A DNA stretch of 10,510 nt from Zancudomyces culisetae. Taxonomy: Eukaryota; Kickxellomycota; Harpellomycetes; Harpellales; Legeriomycetaceae. The notes under the pieces were generated by a model. It was given only the letters and a program-made list of their open reading frames with translations, had not been told where the DNA came from and did no database searches. The stretch lies in the NCBI GenBank assembly GCA_001969505.1, contig LSSK01000523.1:1-10510 (forward strand), given 5' to 3'. A program made the position numbers and the translations under genes. How positions within the stretch are numbered: position 1 is the first letter of the stretch; each line of letters opens with the position of its first letter. Positions 6,156 through 10,510 of the stretch are shown one piece after another.

Positions 6156-8049
6156 ATGGCAGGGAAACAAAAAGGTAAGAACAATATAAAAAACAAGAAA
6201 AGAAGAGGGTGGAGGGTGGGATGGGGATATTTGAGATCTATATCAAAACCGTATCAAAAGTGGTATATTTATTAGAATGACGTTATTATTACAATAGGGC
6301 AAACTTTTTCAGAAAAGTTAGTGAAGGCCTGTGCGGAAATAGTAAATGAGCTAATAGTAGCACATGAAAAGGGAAAATCTGTGAACCTAAATGCATTAAA
6401 GGCAAAGTATTCGCGGGCGAACAAGATGAATTCACAGCCCAAATTGGTAGATATTATTGCGGCGATTCCAGAACAATACAAGAAATATCTATTGCCAAAA
6501 TTGAGAGCAAAGCCGATCCGAACAGCATCAGGGATAGCGGTGGTTGCGGTGATGTGCAAACCACACAGATGTCCACACATTGCGATGACAGGGAATATTT
6601 GTGTATACTGTCCGGGGGGGCCAGATTCGGATTTTGAATATTCAACACAGTCATATACTGGGTACGAACCGACCAGTATGCGAGCGATAAGAGCGCGATA
6701 TGATCCATATGAACAGTCACGAGGAAGAGTTGAGCAACTAAAGAGTTTGGGACACAGTATTGATAAGGTGGAGTTTATAATTATGGGAGGGACATTTATG
6801 TCGTTATCAGAGGGATATCGAGATAATTTTATAATGAACTTGCACGATTCGTTGTCGGGATACAAGAGTAGTTCGGTGAAGGAATCAGTGAGGATGTCGG
6901 AGCAAAGCGAGACAAAATGTATTGGGATAACAATAGAGACACGACCAGATTACTGCTTGAAGCCACACTTGAGTCAGATGTTGGAGTATGGATGTACACG
7001 GTTGGAGATTGGAGTGCAGAGTGTTTATGAGGATGTTGCGCGAGATACGAATCGAGGACATACGGTTAGAGCAGTGAGTGAGAGTTTCCATTTGGCAAAG
7101 GATGCGGGGTATAAAGTAGTGGCGCACATGATGCCGGATCTTCCAAATGTTGGGATGGAACGAGATATTGAGCAGTTTATAGAGTTTTTTGAAAACCCAG
7201 CGTTCCGAGCGGATGGGTTAAAGATATATCCAACACTGGTGATTCGGGGCACAGGATTGTATGAACTGTGGCGCACAGGGAGATATAAAAACTACACGCC
7301 AAATGCGCTAGTTGATCTTGTAGCACACATTTTATCGTTGGTACCTCCATGGACAAGAGTGTATCGTGTGCAGCGAGATATTCCAATGCCGCTGGTAACT
7401 TCAGGAGTTGAACATGGAAACTTGCGTGAGTTGGCGTTGCAGAGAATGAAGGATTTGGGAACAGAGTGTCGCGATGTGCGGACGCGAGAGGTTGGTATTG
7501 TTGATATTCACAGCAAAGTCAAGCCGGATCAAGTTGAGTTGGTTCGCCGCGATTATTTTGCTAATGGTGGATGGGAAACGTTTATTTCATATGAAGATCC
7601 GAATGCGGATATTTTGATTGGATTGCTGCGTCTGCGGAAATGCAGTTCGGAGACTTTCCGGCCTGAATTGACAGGACAGCCTTCATCTCTTGTTCGTGAA
7701 CTCCATGTTTATGGCAGTGTGGTTCCAGTCAATGTTCGTGACCCTACAAAGTTCCAGCATATGGGTTATGGTAAGATGTTAATGGAAGAGGCGGAAAGAA
7801 TAGCTAGAGATGAACATGGTAGTGTAAAGCTTTCTGTCATTAGTGGTAAGTCTTTGTTTTTATCTTTTTACTTCTCCTTATTGTATATATATATATATGT
7901 ATTATATGTAAATGTAAGTTATCAGCGAGAAAGAGATGAGTGGGGTTAATATTGGTAATTGTTGAAAATTAGGTGTCGGAACTAGGCAGTACTATGCAAA
8001 ATTGGGATATCATTTGGATGGCCCGTATATGTCCAAATTTTTATATTAA
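6156..8049 (+). CDS. ELP3: Elongator complex catalytic subunit Elp3, three exons
   Basis: Exons 6156-6174, 6298-7845 and 7973-8049 join to 547 residues; yeast Elp3 has 557. Elp3 is the radical-SAM/acetyl-CoA enzyme of Elongator that carboxymethylates U34 of tRNAs (the cm5U step towards mcm5U/ncm5U), mainly in the cytoplasm. The sequence shows the N-terminal tRNA-binding region, the radical-SAM cluster CX9CX2C (Cys98, Cys108, Cys111, with Cys93 also conserved) inside [10 protein letters not shown]...CVYCPGG, the SAM-barrel blocks [17 protein letters not shown] and [14 protein letters not shown], and a C-terminal GNAT domain with the acetyl-CoA loop QHMGYG (493-498) and the paired Tyr529/Tyr530 matching yeast Tyr540/541. 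The start is set by ATGGCAGGGAAACAAAAAG, which splices in phase to [15 protein letters not shown] at 6321 is internal. All expected catalytic residues are present and the gene looks intact. CTG sits at invariant Leu positions (7626-7634). Confidence 0.97.
6175..6297 (+). other. ELP3 intron 1 (123 nt, phase 1), with G-rich tract
   Basis: The donor is GTAAGA after ATGGCAGGGAAACAAAAAG and the acceptor is CAATAG before GGCAAACT. The join makes GGG-CAA-ACT-TTT-TCA and continues in frame into the conserved N-terminus. The intron carries a four-run guanine motif at 6207-6226. Confidence 0.87.
6207..6226 (+). other. G-quadruplex-type motif in ELP3 intron 1
   Basis: The sequence GGG-TGGA-GGG-T-GGG-AT-GGGG satisfies the G3+ with loops 1-7 pattern on the sense strand, within an otherwise A/T-rich intron. 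Folding in the transcript or DNA is inferred from the pattern only. Confidence 0.6.
7846..7972 (+). other. ELP3 intron 2 (127 nt, phase 1)
   Basis: The donor is GTAAGT after GTC-ATT-AGT-G and the acceptor is AATTAG before GTGTCGGA. The join gives [16 protein letters not shown], the conserved end of the GNAT domain. The first 104 nt are open in frame (stop TAA at 7947-7949) and would encode a hydrophobic tail if retained. A TA microsatellite lies at about 7884-7897, and GTTAAT at 7945-7950 is a possible branch site. Confidence 0.95.
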
Positions 8050-8387
8050 TTCATTTCTTATTCACTCCTTCCTCACTTTCTTTCATCACCCCCCTTCCCC
8101 CCTATCCCATTTTGCTTTTATTTTATAATTTAAATAGTGTAGTTAAATATTCTCTAAAGCCTTATACTTTATTATTTATATAATAAATGGTAATTACAAA
8201 TTAAAATTATAAACAAAAACGCGAAATTTGAAAAAATAAAACCAAGTGATTGAATTTTTTATAATAAGTATATGGTAGGTAAATATACAAAACAAGTGTA
8301 CTAAATGTATTTTAAAAAATATATTTAATTGTCATTAAATACGGGAGGAAAGAATAGAATAAAGAAAATATACGGGAATATAGAGAG
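8050..8387 (+). other. ELP3 3' flank and promoter of the Q-rich gene
   Basis: This 338-nt spacer has no gene. The first part (about 8051-8125) is a pyrimidine tract on the plus strand with C6, C6 and C3 runs at 8089-8108, probably ELP3 3' untranslated sequence. The rest is AT-rich, turning purine-rich (GGGAGGAAAGAATAGAATAA and similar) just before the next ATG, as in a 5' untranslated leader. Confidence 0.5.
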
Positions 8388-10385
8388 ATGAATCCTGGAA
8401 ATAATGAAGCGATGAATGTACAGGGAGGAAATGTAAACAAAAAGATGGGTGTGTCCAATGAAGCAGGAGTAAGCGGTGGTGGCGGGAGTGAACGGGTACA
8501 GTCAGCTACAGGAACGCCAACAACGACAAACGAAGGTATGGGGATGGGAATCGGAGCTGGAATGGGGATGGGAATGGGAGTAGGAATGGGGATGGGGATG
8601 GTTAATCAGCAATACCCAGGGCAGCCAGCGATGGTTCCAGGCTTTCTGAATAACCAACAAATGCAAATGATGGCAGGAAATATGCAAAAAGGAATGAATT
8701 TCCCACAACAGCAGCAGCAGTTTCAACAATTCCAGCAACAACAAATGTTGATGAATCTGCAACAGACACATTCACAAAATATGAATCCAGGGGGTTTTTC
8801 CAACATGAATTTCCAACCACAACAGCAACAACCACAGCAACCACAGCAACCACAACCACAACCACAACCACAACAACAGCAACAACAAAAACCTCAACCT
8901 CAACCTCAGCAGGCACAGCAATTCCAGCAAATGCAGCAATTACAACAAATGCAACAACTCCAACAAATGCAGCAGCTACAACAAATGCAACAAATACAGC
9001 AACTACAGCAGCAACAATATGTGAATTCGCAGACAGGTGGTGGGGGAGTTGGGCCAGGAAATTATGTCAACATGCAAGAACTTGTCAATAGACAACCACA
9101 ACAACAACAACCACAACAACAACAACAGATGACTGGAGATTCAAGTAGTGTTTCACGAGCAGCGGAACTTCAATCACCAACAACAAAGACAGGAACACCA
9201 AAGACTACAACCCCAACGATAACGAGTGCTTCACAGGTCGGAGCGACGATGGGAGTAAAGCCAACTGAGGCACAAGGACCGAATATAACGGGAGGAGATA
9301 GTACAGTAGGACAGCAACAACAGCAACAGCAACAGGGTATGTTTAATCAACAAGTCAACTCACATAATCTACAACAACAAAATTATCAAGGATTTCCAGC
9401 TGGATATAGTATTGGAAAAGGTAAAACGGGATCCAGACAACCACAAATGCAACCACAACCAGTTGGGTTGATGGCAAGCGGAAGTGTAGGGATGGTTCCA
9501 ATTCCGGTAGGACGAGAGATGGGTGAGAGGATACAAGGCAGCAGTACAAATACAAATACAAACACAACCACAAGTACAATGGCAAGTGTAAGTGTAAGTG
9601 CATCAAAATCCAAACGTAAAAGGAAGGGCAAGGGATCAACAACAGCATCATTGGTAGGCCATCGACATGATCAAATGGAGGATGAATATGGAGACTATGG
9701 GTATATAGATGTTGGTGAAGGAAGAGGGCGAGAACGGGGTAAAGCAGGAGGCAGAGATAGGGATAGAAACAGGACGGCAAAAGATAGAGCGAATGTTGGA
9801 GGAGCAGGAGGATTGGGGTTGGGGTTAGGGTTGGGGTTGGCGATTCGAGATGAACTAGATACAATTACTCAGTTAGATATATCGATTGCGCGGTATGCAA
9901 GGTACCATGATGGAATAGCAGCGATAATGTCAGCGATTCCGATTAGTAGTCTTAGTAATAATTCATCGATATATTCGCAAATGGACGGAAATGCGATTGA
10001 TGGTCGAATACAGGTGCTAAAACAAGAAATTAACGACTTGAAGAAAAACGGTAGCATTGATAATGCCAATATCAATGACAATTTAAGTAATAATAATAAT
10101 AATAATAATAAGTCGGGTTTATTACATGAACACAGACGGTTTTTTAACGAATTCAAGAAATTTTGTGAGGAAAGTGGGAATAGAACAAAACCGTTTGATG
10201 TACTACTTGATGAGTTTCATCTCAAGACTGGTGATGTATATAACTGGTATTTTGAAATTGTAAAAGCAAGTCAGAATGAAAATAGCAAATTTATGAATAA
10301 TACTGGTGGTGGTAGTGGGTTTAGAATTGTGGAAAATGTGGATTATACTGGATTGGATACTGAATCTACATTGTTGAGATTATAA
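8388..10385 (+). CDS. Q/M/G-rich nuclear-type protein, possible chromatin or transcription coactivator
   Basis: This single-exon frame encodes 665 residues. An in-frame TAG at 8355-8357 with no ATG between fixes the start unless an upstream exon exists. In order it has a Gly/Met alternating run (about 50-71), Gln-rich blocks with PQ repeats (about 105-175), a QQMQQL repeat (177-210), more Q- and T/S-rich linkers, a basic NLS-like patch KSKRKRKGK (407-415), an acidic/Tyr stretch, an RG/RD-rich stretch, an LGLGLG run, and then a non-repetitive part from about 486. That part includes DELDTITQLDISIARYARY (488-506), a charged helix (RIQVLKQEINDLKKN), poly-Asn, and FFNEFKKFC...YNWYFEIVK (585-626). 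The last segment weakly resembles the first half of an ARID domain, as in Swi1-type SWI/SNF subunits, but nothing like the second half follows. Overall composition fits a coactivator subunit (Med15, Snf5, Swi1 style); identity is unproven. It is in tandem with ELP3, 338 nt downstream. Confidence 0.85.
   Translation: MNPGNNEAMNVQGGNVNKKMGVSNEAGVSGGGGSERVQSATGTPTTTNEGMGMGIGAGMGMGMGVGMGMGMVNQQYPGQPAMVPGFLNNQQMQMMAGNMQKGMNFPQQQQQFQQFQQQQMLMNLQQTHSQNMNPGGFSNMNFQPQQQQPQQPQQPQPQPQPQQQQQQKPQPQPQQAQQFQQMQQLQQMQQLQQMQQLQQMQQIQQLQQQQYVNSQTGGGGVGPGNYVNMQELVNRQPQQQQPQQQQQMTGDSSSVSRAAELQSPTTKTGTPKTTTPTITSASQVGATMGVKPTEAQGPNITGGDSTVGQQQQQQQQGMFNQQVNSHNLQQQNYQGFPAGYSIGKGKTGSRQPQMQPQPVGLMASGSVGMVPIPVGREMGERIQGSSTNTNTNTTTSTMASVSVSASKSKRKRKGKGSTTASLVGHRHDQMEDEYGDYGYIDVGEGRGRERGKAGGRDRDRNRTAKDRANVGGAGGLGLGLGLGLAIRDELDTITQLDISIARYARYHDGIAAIMSAIPISSLSNNSSIYSQMDGNAIDGRIQVLKQEINDLKKNGSIDNANINDNLSNNNNNNNKSGLLHEHRRFFNEFKKFCEESGNRTKPFDVLLDEFHLKTGDVYNWYFEIVKASQNENSKFMNNTGGGSGFRIVENVDYTGLDTESTLLRL
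8535..8600 (+). repeat. Gly/Met alternating repeat, guanine-rich
   Basis: This is a run of GGN-ATG codon pairs (GMGMGIGAGMGMGMG and onward, residues about 50-71), with many GGG/GGGG tracts on the sense strand. Ile, Ala and Val replace Met at single positions. It is imperfect at both DNA and protein level. Confidence 0.85.
8811..8915 (+). repeat. Pro-Gln repeat tract
   Basis: Alternating P and Q codons (PQQQQPQQPQQPQPQPQ and onward) are built from CCA/CCT and CAA/CAG. It is a low-complexity activation-domain-like segment, directly followed by the QQMQQL repeat. Confidence 0.85.
8916..9017 (+). repeat. QQM/QQL 18-nt-period coding repeat
   Basis: Residues 177-210 repeat QQM-QQL about five times, placing a hydrophobic residue at every third position. 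CAA and CAG are mixed, and Leu is written TTA, CTC, CTA and CTA, so copies differ at synonymous sites. Confidence 0.9.
9312..9335 (+). repeat. Poly-Gln run (eight codons)
   Basis: Eight consecutive glutamine codons with mixed CAA and CAG lie between Gly residues in the Q-rich protein. The run is short. Confidence 0.85.
9813..9840 (+). repeat. Telomere-like guanine-rich tract encoding LGLGLG
   Basis: Tandem TTGGGG/TTAGGG hexamers encode an alternating Leu-Gly run just before the C-terminal non-repetitive part of the protein. The tract also fits a G-quadruplex pattern (GGGG-TT-GGGG-TTA-GGG-TT-GGGG). Confidence 0.85.
10089..10109 (+). repeat. AAT triplet repeat (seven codons, poly-Asn)
   Basis: Seven perfect AAT codons lie in the linker before the ARID-like segment. 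Unlike the Gln tracts this run is codon-pure, suggesting recent slippage and possible length variation. Confidence 0.9.
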
Positions 10386-10510
10386 TAGTAGAGTGATATC
10401 CAAGATATGGGTATTGTTATGGAATGGTTTGGGGACACAAGAGTATATTAGTTTTAGTTTTTTTTTTTTAGTTTATTGATTATGAGTATTGAAATATAAA
10501 AAGTATTACA
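10386..10510 (+). other. 3' flank of the Q-rich gene
   Basis: This is AT-rich sequence after the stop, with a run of Ts (about 10458-10469) and ATTGAAATATAAAAAG at the window edge. It is presumably 3' untranslated sequence; the window ends before any further gene is visible. Confidence 0.4.

Noticed and set aside
6321-6323. GTG as the start of ELP3
   Set aside because: Eukaryotic genes rarely start at GTG, and a spliced upstream ATG exon gives an N-terminus of normal family length.
6272-7386. Several minus-strand frames opposite ELP3
   Set aside because: They are antisense shadows of the strongly conserved ELP3 coding exon and resemble no known protein.
7623-7634. CUG-Ser codon reassignment
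   Set aside because: CTG codons lie at invariant leucines of Elp3 (LLRLRK), so CTG is Leu here.
8502-10156. Minus-strand frames rich in Leu, Val, His or Pro opposite the Q-rich gene
   Set aside because: They are the complement of CAA/CAG and GGN repeats, which mechanically yields Leu/Val/His/Pro-rich frames. No independent evidence supports them.
10260-10391. Extra 3' intron in the Q-rich gene (GTAAAA to AATAG or TAGTAG)
   Set aside because: The length fits other introns, but one acceptor gives an immediate stop and the other a short unconvincing tail without ARID features. The unspliced end reads as ordinary coding sequence.
1-10510. CRISPR array, bacterial operon or prophage content
   Set aside because: Introns, eukaryotic gene families and lack of repeat-spacer structure show that the DNA is eukaryotic.

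Overview
The window comes from a eukaryotic nuclear genome, most likely an intron-bearing, AT-rich fungus. Two genes are recognised from full-length protein similarity: a HAL2/MET22-type 3'(2'),5'-bisphosphate nucleotidase and the Elongator catalytic subunit ELP3. Their reading frames are complete only after removal of six short introns (123-150 nt), all ending in TAG. CTG must encode leucine, because it fills invariant Leu positions in the IGLLRLRK block of Elp3 (7626-7634), so the CUG-Ser yeast clades are excluded. Some Elp3 wording (for example [12 protein letters not shown]) looks more like early-diverging fungi or animals than like Saccharomyces. That placement is an impression, not a measurement.

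Layout. Positions 1-360 hold two short same-frame reading blocks on the minus strand that may be the edge or remnant of a small gene. Positions 361-2488 are AT-rich with no supportable gene. Positions 2489-2923 on the minus strand carry a 144-codon frame for a possible two-helix membrane protein. Positions 2924-4037 are non-coding sequence upstream of HAL2, with one CCAAT-type element. HAL2 (4038-5591, five exons), ELP3 (6156-8049, three exons) and a single-exon 665-residue Gln/Met/Gly-rich nuclear-type protein (8388-10385) then follow in tandem on the plus strand.

Function. Hal2 removes pAp, a by-product of sulfate assimilation that inhibits 5'-3' exonucleases. Elp3 modifies wobble uridines in tRNA. 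Both bear on tRNA modification and decay in yeast, so their adjacency is suggestive but may be chance. The third protein has the composition of a transcription or chromatin coactivator: Q-rich tracts, a basic nuclear-localisation-like patch, and a C-terminal segment weakly resembling the first half of an ARID fold. I cannot name it.

The points most worth a second look are a GC-AG intron in HAL2, tiny first coding exons in both spliced genes, G-quadruplex-type and telomere-like G-rich tracts in an AT-rich background, the half-ARID ending of the Q-rich protein, and two unassigned minus-strand frames. I saw no clear new multi-gene system.
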